From NCBI GenBank assembly GCA_028288705.1, contig JAQBNH010000001.1:1-38188 (forward strand): a stretch of DNA of 38,188 nt, in the 5' to 3' direction. The first letter of the stretch is position 1; each line of letters opens with the position of its first letter. Positions 1 to 7,819 of this stretch are shown piece by piece. The translations under genes were made by a program, and so were the position numbers. Origin of the DNA: Ferruginibacter sp. GTDB lineage: Bacteria > Bacteroidota > Bacteroidia > Chitinophagales > Chitinophagaceae. The notes beneath the pieces are model-generated. The model saw nothing but the letters and a program-made list of their open reading frames with translations, ran no database searches and had not been told where the DNA came from.

Positions 1-495
1 ATTTAACCCGTTGGTCGGGAGACCAGACGGGGGCCTGCATTGTCTTTGTGTTTTAGTGTCTTCGTGGCGAAAAGTAATTATTAATTTGGAATTGGGCGGA
101 GAGTTTCGATACTAATTGTTCTCTGTGAAACTTCGTGTAGAAACTCCTTTCACTCTGTGGTAAAAACTTCGCGACTTAGCGCCTTCGTGGCTATAAGGGA
201 ATTGGTAATTTGGAATTGGGGGGAGAGCTTAAATACTCGTTTGCTCTCTGAGCAATTCCGTGCAGAAACTCCTTTCACTCTGTGGTAAAAGCTTCGCGAC
301 TTAGCGCCTTCGTGGCTATAAGGGAATTGGTAATTTGGAATTGGGCGGAGAGTTTCGATACTAATTGTTCTCTGTGCAACTTCGTGCAGAAACTCCTTTC
401 ACTCTGTGGTAAAATTTAACCCGTTGGTCGGCAGACCAGACCGGGTCTGCATTTCCTTTCTGTTTTCGTGTCTTCGTGGCGAAAAAACTCGTGCC
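1..495. repeat. Intergenic dispersed-repeat locus A
   Basis: No convincing gene lies here. The segment is built from modules that recur at about 13655-14078, 28571-28832 and 29127-29450. Module 1 is a hairpin with arms CCCGTTGGTC and GACCAGACGGG around a GGGA loop (7-31, variant at 420-445). Module 2 is a stretch ending TCTTCGTGGCGAAAA (about 40-75 and 460-487). Module 3 contains AATTTGGAATTGGG (near 88, 209 and 334). Module 4 contains CACTCTGTGGTAAAA (near 151, 276 and 400). All modules read in the same direction. A 101-residue ORF at 406-711 runs through the repeat into the 3' end of the neighbouring gene on the other strand and is not credible. Motifs of this kind (cttcgtggcgaaa, ctctgtggtaaaa) are seen between genes in several environmental phyla; that last statement is from memory. 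Confidence 0.75.
77..412. repeat. Tandem repeat, period about 124-125 bp
   Basis: Within locus A the block running from the AATTTGGAATTGGG module through the CTTTCACTCTGTGGTAAAA module is repeated nearly three times. The landmark AAACTCCTTTCACTCTG begins at 141, 266 and 390, giving spacings of 125 and 124. The copies differ by scattered substitutions, so they are diverged tandem duplicates. The third copy passes into the hairpin module instead of the CGACTTAGCGCC module. Confidence 0.7.
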
Positions 496-496
496 G

Positions 497-1657
497 TCAT
501 AAATATTTTAACCAGCTATGCGCATGATTTGCTTTGTAGCGGCCATACCCCTGACAGGGTTTATACATCAGCACGACAACCCCCAGCCAAACCAGGTAAA
601 CCGGTCCAAGTGATAAACCACTCGGGCTGTTTTTCGGTCGGCCAAAATTGCCGGAGGCGAAATCCATATCTGCCCAGTGAAAGCCTTGCAGGAACATTAG
701 TCCGACCATAAGCAGGTGGATCAATAGAAAATGCGCCAGGAAATAAAACAGCGGGACCTTCCCATAAACCGACGTAATTTTTATAACGATAGCTGGTAGT
801 CTTTCTGCAAGGGCCAGCATAAAAAACAGGATACCTATAGTGACCAGGCAAAACAAAAATGATGGCGGATATTTCGTCACATTCATGAAGGAGAGGAAAG
901 TCATCAGGCTATTTTTTTGAGCCGTCCATGCCACAGGATCTCCATACCAATTGATCATCCTGATCGCGACAAAAAGCAGGAGCGCAGCAGCGCCTGTTTT
1001 CAGCAAGAGTTTTTTTCGTTTTGCAGCTTCCATTAAAAATAGTGGACCGGATGCGAAGCCAACCAGCATGATCCCAAACCAGGGGATGGGCGGGTAGGCC
1101 ATCACAAATACACGAGGTGGAAACGGCAACGCTCCCGGGGCGAACAGAAGCGCGACGGTATTTTTTAGTAAGGGATTACCCGTTACCGGTAGAAACGAAC
1201 TGAGTTGATGCAGACAAATGATGATCAGGCCCACAATGCCCAGGGTACGGGATTTTACACGCAGGCATACACCCAGCAGGATGAACCCGACGCCGATGGC
1301 AGCGATCACTTCAAACAGGATGGTATGATAACCCGGATCAAAAAACAAGAGGAAGCCGACTACGATAAGATCGAGCAGGACCAGATAAATTCCCCTGCTC
1401 ACCAGGAAACGCCTGGTCGCCGCTATATCGTTGTTTTTTTGGGCAGACAGGTATGCTGAAGTGCCTGCCAGGAACACAAAAGCAGGGGCACATAAATAAG
1501 TGATCCACCTGGTAAAAAACAGGGCAGGTGTGGTCGTAGCCAGGTCTGTCGGGCTCTGTGTCCCCGCATTAATATGCATCAGATCGCGCACATGATCCAG
1601 CGCCATAATAATCATTACGATCCCCCGCACGATATCAATGGAGTTAATTCTTTTCAT
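497..1657 (-). CDS. DUF1624 / heparan-alpha-glucosaminide acetyltransferase-like membrane protein
   Basis: A polytopic membrane protein of about 386 residues. The start at 1657 is chosen because the family's N-terminus (KRINSIDIVRGIVMIIMALDH) begins there; the frame stays open to 1747 but the extra 30 residues look like non-coding sequence. The opening helix with SIDIVRG, MALDHVRD and a following TRWITYLCAPAFVFLAG helix is typical of DUF1624 proteins, which resemble the acyltransferase fold of lysosomal HGSNAT. Several further hydrophobic helices follow and the C-terminus ends in HSWLKYL, as is common in the family. The substrate cannot be read from the sequence. It is transcribed toward the repeat array, with about 450 bases between its start and the next gene, divergent from it. 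No Shine-Dalgarno is evident, as is usual for Bacteroidota. Confidence 0.85.
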   Translation of the reverse strand: MKRINSIDIVRGIVMIIMALDHVRDLMHINAGTQSPTDLATTTPALFFTRWITYLCAPAFVFLAGTSAYLSAQKNNDIAATRRFLVSRGIYLVLLDLIVVGFLLFFDPGYHTILFEVIAAIGVGFILLGVCLRVKSRTLGIVGLIIICLHQLSSFLPVTGNPLLKNTVALLFAPGALPFPPRVFVMAYPPIPWFGIMLVGFASGPLFLMEAAKRKKLLLKTGAAALLLFVAIRMINWYGDPVAWTAQKNSLMTFLSFMNVTKYPPSFLFCLVTIGILFFMLALAERLPAIVIKITSVYGKVPLFYFLAHFLLIHLLMVGLMFLQGFHWADMDFASGNFGRPKNSPSGLSLGPVYLVWLGVVVLMYKPCQGYGRYKANHAHSWLKYL

Positions 1658-2106
1658 TTTTAAATTTAAGGCATTCCGCGAAAACCCCCTTAGGCCTGTA
1701 TTTAAGGTTTTAGTTTCATAAGTGCCAACCCACATTTCCCCCGCCATCCCGGCGGATGTACAAAAGGCTTCAACAACTCCGGATGGTTTTTACTTCAGGA
1801 ACGACGCCGTTTCCGGCAAAAAATAATCTTTCTGAAAGTTTGCTTTTTAAAATGATCTTCTCTTACCTTCGCGCCGGTTTTTCATAGGATATTGGATTTT
1901 AAAGCGGGGCTGAATATTTATTCTGGCCCTTTTTTTATGCCCGGTGGTAAAGGTCGAAGACGTCCCTGAGACTACTGCCTAAAACTGAAGTTTATGCGTT
2001 CGTCTCCAATAATCCAGCTGGCGCCTTATTGGTTTCGTTACCTGACCCACGTTGCAAAAAATATTCAGACCGCCCCGTATTTTTCCGGGGATTTCGTATC
2101 TTTTTA
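1658..2106. other. Divergent intergenic region
   Basis: About 450 bases separate the divergent DUF1624-like and STAS-like genes. I see one candidate promoter on the plus strand (1839-1871), a short inverted repeat at 1741-1755 (CCGCC and GGCGG arms), and a 10-codon ORF at about 1937-1969 (MPGGKGRRRP) that I cannot support as a gene. No RNA gene is recognised. Confidence 0.4.
1839..1871 (+). promoter_or_regulatory. Candidate Bacteroidetes-type promoter
   Basis: TTTG at 1839-1842 is followed after 21 bases by TACCTTCG at 1864-1871, close to the consensus TTTG / TAnnTTTG. If used, transcription would begin near 1878 and leave a leader of about 230 bases before the gene at 2107. The match is imperfect and chance is possible. 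Confidence 0.35.
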
Positions 2107-2532
2107 ATGGATTATCAACCAAAACTGCTCCCGATGGATTATTCAGCACCCACATACGAAGTGGAAATTCATGTACAAAAAGACTTGCTGCTGCTGGTTG
2201 CGAAAGGGGAATACTCTTTGCCTAAAACCAACGCTTGTTTTGAGCTGGCCATCGACCAGGCCTTGCTGCATAAGAAATCAACCCTGCTGATAGATGGCAC
2301 AAACGTCACCGGTACCGTACCCTTTATGGACCGGTACTATTTTGGAGAGCACCTGGCGGCCTATCGGGCACAGCATGCCTTGCATGCCGTAACAAAAATT
2401 GCTCTACTCGGCAAAGAGCCGGTATTGGATAAAGAGCGATTTGGAGAAACCGTCGCCGTGAACCGGGGTACCAACGTTCGCGTTTTTACCGACAGCGAAG
2501 CAGCCGCTACCTGGCTGCAGGCAGACACTTAA
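2107..2532 (+). CDS. Small STAS/SpoIIAA-like protein of unknown function
   Basis: A soluble protein of 141 residues from the ATG at 2107. The frame is open to 2029 but the upstream residues (rich in Arg, Pro, Cys) do not look like part of the domain; a second ATG lies at 2134. The pattern of strand, helix with TNACFELAIDQALLHKKSTLLIDGTNV, then a second helix and IALLGKEP plus a C-terminal VRVFTDSEAAATWLQA resembles small STAS/SpoIIAA-like proteins, where the last motif (FTDxxxAxxWL) is characteristic. Function is unknown; proteins of this type may bind hydrophobic ligands or act in regulation. No enzyme motif is visible. It converges with the CinA-like gene, 99 bases apart. Confidence 0.65.
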   Translation: MDYQPKLLPMDYSAPTYEVEIHVQKDLLLLVAKGEYSLPKTNACFELAIDQALLHKKSTLLIDGTNVTGTVPFMDRYYFGEHLAAYRAQHALHAVTKIALLGKEPVLDKERFGETVAVNRGTNVRVFTDSEAAATWLQADT

Positions 2533-2631
2533 CGTAACCTGTATAAACGGCAAAGCGGCCAGGCGTCCCAGGTAGTGCCGCAAAAGTTTTTTTTGAAAAG
2601 CGAATTATCAAACTCCTCACGCTACCGCGTT

Positions 2632-3126
2632 CTATCGTTTTTCTATCTCACGGATCGCCCCGGCCAACTCTGCGAGCACCTGGTTCACATAGAGTGTCTG
2701 TACCTCGGCAGGCTCCGTTTCATGCGCAGTTAGCACACCCGCGCGGATGATCTCGTTTTTATAACTCATCGCAAAATTCGCAAATAGCGGATCCATATCA
2801 TGACCGGGCAGGGCAGAGGCATAACCGGTAATGCCAATGCCCCAGTCACTGCGGAAGATCTTTGCTGCCTGCAGGGCCATCTTTTGCGCGATTGCATCGG
2901 AAACAGAATTCGAGCTCAGCGCATCATGAATATCCACATCCAGGTGCAGGTATTTTTGCCGCGCATTATAAACAGTTATACCGCCCTGGAAAAAAATACT
3001 GGCATTTTCTGCAGAGGCCATCGCTGCCTGTAACAGCCCCGCAGTCACGCTTTCTGCCACCGCCAGCGTATCCAGGCGCCGGAATAAGGATGCGCCCACT
3101 TCCGCAACAAGATCTTTATCGAACAT
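2632..3126 (-). CDS. CinA C-terminal domain protein (nicotinamide-nucleotide amidohydrolase family)
   Basis: A stand-alone CinA C-terminal domain of 164 residues, the usual size for the PncC/YgaD type. Family members deamidate nicotinamide mononucleotide to nicotinic acid mononucleotide in the pyridine-nucleotide salvage cycle. Visible motifs are LAVAESVTAGLL (residues 21-32; family AESCTGG), FFQGGITVYNARQKYL (45-60; family GGIVxYxxxxK) and GIGITGYASAL (97-106; family GITGxAGP). The departures, ESVTAG for ESCTGG and GYASAL for GIAGPxG, are at conserved positions, so this may be a diverged paralog with altered activity. No N-terminal MoCF-like domain is present. The gene appears monocistronic. 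Confidence 0.8.
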   Translation of the reverse strand: MFDKDLVAEVGASLFRRLDTLAVAESVTAGLLQAAMASAENASIFFQGGITVYNARQKYLHLDVDIHDALSSNSVSDAIAQKMALQAAKIFRSDWGIGITGYASALPGHDMDPLFANFAMSYKNEIIRAGVLTAHETEPAEVQTLYVNQVLAELAGAIREIEKR

Positions 3127-3538
3127 GGTCAGATTTTTTTAATTCGCGGGCCTCGCTATCAGTAGTAATCCGCGAAAAGTTTATAATTATCCGCATACAA
3201 ACATTATTCCTGACGATGGCGTAAAAGGAATTCTCCGGGGGCAAAATTTCAACAGGGTGGAAGAGATAATAAGGTATTTTCCTGGCATGGATGCTTGGTT
3301 TTAATGACGCTTGCTTGAATTTCGGGAAGGAAGGCCGGCCGTTATTCACCGGATTAAAACGACCAGCAGTATAATACTGGCGCAAATTGTTCTCACATAT
3401 CACTATGCCTTTCCCGGTGGCAGTCTGTAACCCGCATACGTAATGCAAAGCTTAACCGGGATGCGAAGCGATAGCCATTTCCAACGCAGTGGAACCGACT
3501 GGCATTTATTTTGATAAACTTTAAAAAAAGTTAACCAT
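3127..3538. other. Intergenic region without recognised genes
   Basis: About 410 bases between the divergent CinA-like and DUF3606 genes. Minus-strand ORFs at 3116-3448 and 3403-3594 overlap each other and the neighbouring genes, and their translations resemble no family I know. I see no tRNA-like or riboswitch-like structure. Promoters for both flanking genes presumably lie here, but no clear TTTG/TAnnTTTG pair was found. Confidence 0.5.
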
Positions 3539-3730
3539 ATGTCAGACAATAAAACAACACAGGACGGACGCGACCGCGCCCAGGTAGATAGCAACGACAG
3601 CAGCGAAGTGGAATACGTTCACCAGCAGTTCCCTTCTTTCAACCATGCAGAAATTGTTGAAGCAATCAAATCTGCCGGCCCACAACGGGAAGCCATATAC
3701 GCTTACCTGGAGCAGCGGGCGAAAAAATAA
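3539..3730 (+). CDS. DUF3606 domain-containing protein
   Basis: A 63-residue acidic-N-terminus protein beginning MSDNKTTQDGRDRAQVD, followed by SSEVEYVHQQFPSFNHAEIVEAIKSAGPQREAIYAYLE. This matches the DUF3606 pattern: a polar head with a D/GRDR motif, then a helix-turn-helix-like segment with an alternating hydrophobic pattern. The function is unknown; relatives are common in soil bacteria, often near stress genes. It ends 33 bases before the neighbouring stop codon and shares a bidirectional terminator with it. Confidence 0.8.
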   Translation: MSDNKTTQDGRDRAQVDSNDSSEVEYVHQQFPSFNHAEIVEAIKSAGPQREAIYAYLEQRAKK

Positions 3731-3751
3731 TTTCCCTGATGGCTTAATCAT

Positions 3752-3786
3752 AAAAACCCTTCGCTAAACCATAGCAAGGGTTTTTT
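3752..3786. terminator. Bidirectional intrinsic terminator
   Basis: Inverted repeat with arms AACCCTT plus GCTA and TAGC plus AAGGGTT (one unpaired C, loop AACCA), flanked by A5 on the left and T6 on the right, so it can terminate from both strands. It overlaps the last codons and stop of the minus-strand GH1-RmlD gene (stop at 3764-3766). Confidence 0.8.
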
Positions 3787-5923
3787 CCTGCATATACCTG
3801 CCGAGGGCGTCTTCCAGCGGAGGCATATCATGTGGGTAGTTGCTCTGAAGAGGCACAAACAATGGCCGCCTTGCAGCACGCTTTAATTCGGCAGAACCCA
3901 CCACCCGTACCAGGGATTTTTTCATTCCGTAACGTTGGGCCATGTCCTTTGCCAGCCGCGCCCAGCTGATGGCCGTGCCGTTCGTTAAATGCCGGATGCC
4001 GCTCTCACCGTCGATGAGCAGGTTGGTGCAGGCGGCAACAAGATCGGGCACATAAGTGGGGCTGATAAATTCGTCTCCGGCTACAGTCACTTCTTCTCCG
4101 CGTGCCAGTTTTTCCAATAGCTGCGTTACAAAATTATGCGCGTCATCGGGGCCGAAAAATGCACTGGTGCGTACATGCAGGTGGCCGGGGTGAAAGGTCG
4201 TAAGTTGCCGCTCTGCCATAGCTTTCGTTCTGCCATAAACATTCAGCGGGTTTGTCGTATCGTCTTCCAGATAGGGAGACGTTTTTCTCCCGTCGAAAAC
4301 CTGGTCAGACGAAAAATTGAGCAACCCGATATTTCTTTTCGCACAGATATTGGCCAGCAGAACGGGTGCGGCAAAATTTACCGCGAGACAATCCTCCGGA
4401 TTTGTTTCAGCCGCATCAATATCCACGAAGCCGGTGGCATTGATCACCGCCCATGGGCGCACCTGGTCAACCAGCTCCAGCAGCTTTTTGTTATTTCGGA
4501 CGTCGGCATCTTCCCTGCCTGCCAAAACGAAGGGGATGTTTCGCCACTGCAAGTAGCGCGCAAAAGCCTGGCCGAGCGTGCCTGTTTTACCGAGGACCAA
4601 GATGGGGGTTTGATGGATCATTTTTTCTGCATGTTGTTCCTGTTGCAAAATGTCGAACTGGGTATGCCACCATCCGGGTTGACCGCACAAAGGATGCCGC
4701 TCTTCTCCCTGGCTGTAAGATCGAAGCAGCGATGCCATTGCAGTCGGGCGCAGGCTGCCACTCCTGCAATCGAAGACGCCTGTTTCATAGCGCATTGCTG
4801 GCGATGTGAGTAATTTATCCCAGCCAAAAGAACCGAGTAAGGACCAGGCGGTGATGGCGCGAATATCCACACCGTCATCGCGGAGCGCTTCAAGATTATC
4901 AACCGTTTCTGAAAACCAGCGCAACTGGTCTTCGCGGCTGCAGGCCAGGTGGCATTCCGTGATGGCAATGGGCAGCTGGTACCTGTTCCAAAGTTCGGAC
5001 AGGAGTAATTTAATCCCCCACGGCTGCCCATGCTGCACGCGTATTGCCTCTACATCGGCATAGGCCAACACCTCGTTTCCCCCATGTGTATGCGGTGGAT
5101 ATTTCTCCAGCTCCTCATCCAGGAAGCGCTCAGACGTGATATAGTAATTGGCGCCGATGATATCGGGTGGGCAGGGATGATCGTTGAACCATTGTAATTC
5201 TTGTTCTGTGATACCCAGCCGCAGGCAGTAGTCATACATCGCATCGCCGGGCTGGAGTTTGCCGCAGAGCAAATCAACACTACACCAGCGGCGTTCATTT
5301 TCGAAGTCAGCCTGGAATTTTAGCCGCGGGCTGCTGTATGTTTTTCCAAGATCTTCTGTTTGTACGAGTTTGGCAGCGGGGTTGACCTCCCGTATCGCTG
5401 CCATCGCGAGCACGGTTGCTTTCAACTGGTTAAGCAACATCCGTACGAAGCTAATATCATGACTGGCATGCGGGTACCACAACCCATAGAGGCCGCTGAA
5501 CCTTGCGGTAGTGAGCGGTTCATTGATGGGAGTATAATATTCCAGCCACGGAAATCGTTCCGCTACCTGCTTGGCATAGGCTGCAAATAATTCGGGGAAG
5601 GCCGGATGATCGAGCCTGGTAAATGCGGGGCCGCTACCATGGTGCAGCAAACCTGCGATCGGAACAATGCCTTGTTCCCTGACCTGATTAAGCCGCTGTT
5701 CCGAAAAACGCCAGTCAATCTCGCTGTCTTTTTCTGGCTGATGTTTTTCCCAGAGAATCGGGTAGCGAAGTGCCCGGATGCCGAGGGAGGCGAACGCTTT
5801 AATGTCCGTATCGCGCTGGTAATGGCCGGCCATCTCCAGCTGGTCGTAATAATGGTCCTCAATCCTGTTGATCGTACATTCTATGCCGCCCCATAAGGGG
5901 ATAGGGTTAGTAGCATTACTCAT
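3764..5923 (-). CDS. GH1-like glycosidase fused to RmlD-like sugar-nucleotide reductase
   Basis: A 719-residue two-domain protein. Residues about 8-405 form a GH1-type TIM barrel: LRYPILWEKHQP (52-63), YTPINEP with the putative acid/base Glu135, IGANYYITSE, and ITECH with the putative nucleophile Glu323 (canonical TENG). Residues about 439-715 form a Rossmann reductase like RmlD (dTDP-4-dehydrorhamnose reductase): GKTGTLG (445-451), INATGFVDIDAAE (494-506), NFSSDQVFDG (536-545) and the catalytic YGRTK (Tyr563, Lys567). No signal peptide is seen, so the protein is probably cytoplasmic. Its substrate is unknown. RmlBAC partners are absent nearby, so the reductase half may act on another sugar nucleotide. 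It lies near UDP-galactopyranose mutase and a glycosyltransferase, which suggests a role in making or trimming a glycoconjugate. Domain assignment is firm; physiological role is inference. Confidence 0.88.
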   Translation of the reverse strand: MSNATNPIPLWGGIECTINRIEDHYYDQLEMAGHYQRDTDIKAFASLGIRALRYPILWEKHQPEKDSEIDWRFSEQRLNQVREQGIVPIAGLLHHGSGPAFTRLDHPAFPELFAAYAKQVAERFPWLEYYTPINEPLTTARFSGLYGLWYPHASHDISFVRMLLNQLKATVLAMAAIREVNPAAKLVQTEDLGKTYSSPRLKFQADFENERRWCSVDLLCGKLQPGDAMYDYCLRLGITEQELQWFNDHPCPPDIIGANYYITSERFLDEELEKYPPHTHGGNEVLAYADVEAIRVQHGQPWGIKLLLSELWNRYQLPIAITECHLACSREDQLRWFSETVDNLEALRDDGVDIRAITAWSLLGSFGWDKLLTSPAMRYETGVFDCRSGSLRPTAMASLLRSYSQGEERHPLCGQPGWWHTQFDILQQEQHAEKMIHQTPILVLGKTGTLGQAFARYLQWRNIPFVLAGREDADVRNNKKLLELVDQVRPWAVINATGFVDIDAAETNPEDCLAVNFAAPVLLANICAKRNIGLLNFSSDQVFDGRKTSPYLEDDTTNPLNVYGRTKAMAERQLTTFHPGHLHVRTSAFFGPDDAHNFVTQLLEKLARGEEVTVAGDEFISPTYVPDLVAACTNLLIDGESGIRHLTNGTAISWARLAKDMAQRYGMKKSLVRVVGSAELKRAARRPLFVPLQSNYPHDMPPLEDALGRYMQEKTLAMV

Positions 5924-6245
5924 AGCTGCGGGTTTACGTAAAGCAGTGTTTCTCCCTTTCCCCCAAAACCTGCGCCAGTGAAACCGCGATTGATTTTCAA
6001 TGGCGCGGGTAAAAAATATCCGGCCGTTTCCGTGCAGGTATTTCTACAGCGTAGAATTTTACTGACATTCCTTTTCTGTGAACTCAGCGCTATGCAAATC
6101 GGGAATTAATGAAGGATAACTTCCCCGAGGTTAGCCCGGGGTTGGGATAATTTTATACAAAACCTCACTTGCTTTGATATACCCGGGTGATTATCAATCG
6201 GGATCCTTCGGGTAAGGTTTTTGTTAAAGAAAGGAAAAACACCTT
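5924..6245. other. Intergenic region upstream of GH1-RmlD gene
   Basis: About 320 bases without a recognised gene. A small hairpin (CCCCG at 6123-6127, CGGGG at 6137-6141) lacks a T run and is not a clear terminator. Nothing else is identified. Confidence 0.4.
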
Positions 6246-6458
6246 ATGCTCGATCTATTCCCACCACTACTATCGAAAACTGTTGCCCAATTACTGCAAC
6301 AAGGACGCGATGCGATATTTCCTTTTACAGAAGCACCGGCCGTTACGAGGGATGAAGAATCGAAGAGCCCGGATGATACAAGCGCCATGAGTGCAACGAA
6401 CCTGTTTTCCATGTTCACTGCCGACATCATCAAAGAGCAGGTCGTGTTTACGCGATAG
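6246..6458 (+). CDS. Possible small hypothetical protein
   Basis: A 70-residue ORF between the two GH1-like genes, on the opposite strand. The start is preceded by AAAGGAAAAA about 8 bases upstream, a better purine-rich stretch than most genes here have. The translation (LDLFPPLLSKTVAQLLQQGRD, then an acidic middle and IIKEQVVFTR) could form one amphipathic helix but resembles no family I recognise. It ends 10 bases before the stop of the second GH1 gene. It could equally be a chance ORF. Confidence 0.3.
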   Translation: MLDLFPPLLSKTVAQLLQQGRDAIFPFTEAPAVTRDEESKSPDDTSAMSATNLFSMFTADIIKEQVVFTR

Positions 6459-6467
6459 TGGGTTTGC

Positions 6468-7676
6468 TTATTGGTTATGGAAAATCAGCCCGTAACTTTC
6501 TTCCGATAGAATATCTTTCCAGTTATTGATCAGGTCGCGGTAGGCTTCTCCCACAGGCATGATCTTACGATCCAGATCATAAAGGCCCAGTTCATTCACC
6601 ACACCCGCATCATTGCGAAGTGCAGAATCCCAGTCTACCTGGTGTAAAAGGCTATACCAGGTAAATCCCACAACGGGAATGCCGTCATGTTTCAGCCGGT
6701 GTACGTTTGCCCATTGTTTCAACAACCACTCCTTGCAGGCGGGCATGCGGATATTGGTTTCCGTGTGCATGATCGGCAATTTGTATCTCCGGTAGTATTG
6801 CGTCGTGATCACATAATAACCAAAGATTTCGCCGGCCGCCTGCGTCATACCATTGGGATGTACGATGTGTTCGTTGGTGACATAATAATCGTTGCCCATA
6901 ATACATTTTGCCTTTACCTGGTTCTCTGTAAACCAGCGGTATTCTTTCGGCGCCATGCCGTTCTCCAGCAGGAATTCATACATCGTCACGTTCAGTGGGT
7001 AGCCATAAGTAAGATCCAGCGAAAGAAATCGTTTTTGATTAAGGAAGCGCGCCAGTGGTGCTGCGGCGGGGTCCAGTGCATGAAAGTATTCAGAAGATTC
7101 GCTCTGCACAAAAATCGCATCGGGCCTTACTTTTAAAATGGCATGCATCGCCATCACATTGGCCTTGCATAAATTTTTCAATGCATTTACAAATGCCTGG
7201 TCGCTCTGTAAACATTCGTTCCACCAGCCATACTGCGCGGAGAACATGGCCGCAATAAAAATTTCATTGATCGGCGTGTATAATTGTATCTCCGGAAATT
7301 TTTTTGCAAACTCAAAAGCGTATTCTGCGAAATAGCCGGGCATGTCAGGATTCTGAAAATCGCCCAGCCAGTCTGGTACACCAAAATGACAGAGATCGGC
7401 AATCACGGTGATACCATCGCGTTTAAGACGGTTAAAAGTCAACTCTGCAAAATCCCAGTTGTACGAACCAGGAGCGGTATGCGTGTTATAATAAGGCACA
7501 CCATACCGAAGGTATTCAATACCTGCATCCTGCAACAGGGAGAAATCTTTTTCCCAATGCTGGTAGTGTCCCGTCTTCTCCATTTCATCCACGCGCTTTC
7601 TTGTGCCATCGGGTAAAATGATTGTGGGGTAGCTGTTTTCTATCCCGGTTGCAAACATGAATTTCATTCCAGACAT
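6468..7676 (-). CDS. GH1-like glycosyl hydrolase
   Basis: A GH1-type TIM-barrel protein of about 402 residues from the ATG at 7676. The frame extends to an ATG at 7736, but the extra 20 residues (Phe- and Lys-rich) lie outside the domain. Numbered from 7676, the putative acid/base is Glu138 in LYTPINE and the putative nucleophile is Glu306 in MHTETN; GNDYYVTNE is the conserved strand between them. It is a distant paralog of the N-terminal half of the 719-residue fusion: both share GHYQ, LRYG/LRYP, TPINE and an N/GANYY-type strand. Classical GH1 sugar-binding elements such as the C-terminal WSLxDNFEW are only loosely kept (FTWYSLLHQVDW). No signal peptide is seen. It is transcribed divergently from galM. 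Substrate is unknown; the setting suggests a galactose-containing glycan. Confidence 0.8.
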   Translation of the reverse strand: MSGMKFMFATGIENSYPTIILPDGTRKRVDEMEKTGHYQHWEKDFSLLQDAGIEYLRYGVPYYNTHTAPGSYNWDFAELTFNRLKRDGITVIADLCHFGVPDWLGDFQNPDMPGYFAEYAFEFAKKFPEIQLYTPINEIFIAAMFSAQYGWWNECLQSDQAFVNALKNLCKANVMAMHAILKVRPDAIFVQSESSEYFHALDPAAAPLARFLNQKRFLSLDLTYGYPLNVTMYEFLLENGMAPKEYRWFTENQVKAKCIMGNDYYVTNEHIVHPNGMTQAAGEIFGYYVITTQYYRRYKLPIMHTETNIRMPACKEWLLKQWANVHRLKHDGIPVVGFTWYSLLHQVDWDSALRNDAGVVNELGLYDLDRKIMPVGEAYRDLINNWKDILSEESYGLIFHNQ

Positions 7677-7819
7677 ACTGATGATTTGATCATTCACAAT
7701 GTCTTTTTTCTTAACAAAGAAGAATCCAAAAATCATCGCCCGGTTTTTTCCCGGGACCAGTTTTCGAAAATTAGTTTATTCAGAGCACGGCGTCTTTTTT
7801 GTTGTAGCAAAAATAAAAA

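Noticed and set aside
1..495. CRISPR-like array
   Set aside because: Units are about 124 bp, imperfect, with no short constant repeat and unique spacers, and no cas genes are present.
3116..3448. 110-residue minus-strand ORF upstream of the CinA-like gene
   Set aside because: Overlaps the CinA-like start and another ORF, with no recognisable domain; probably chance.
4136..4813. 225-residue plus-strand ORF
   Set aside because: Lies wholly opposite the GH1-RmlD gene, which has clear catalytic motifs; translation shows no family features.
6123..6141. Hairpin CCCCG / CGGGG as terminator
   Set aside because: No T run on either side and no gene end nearby.
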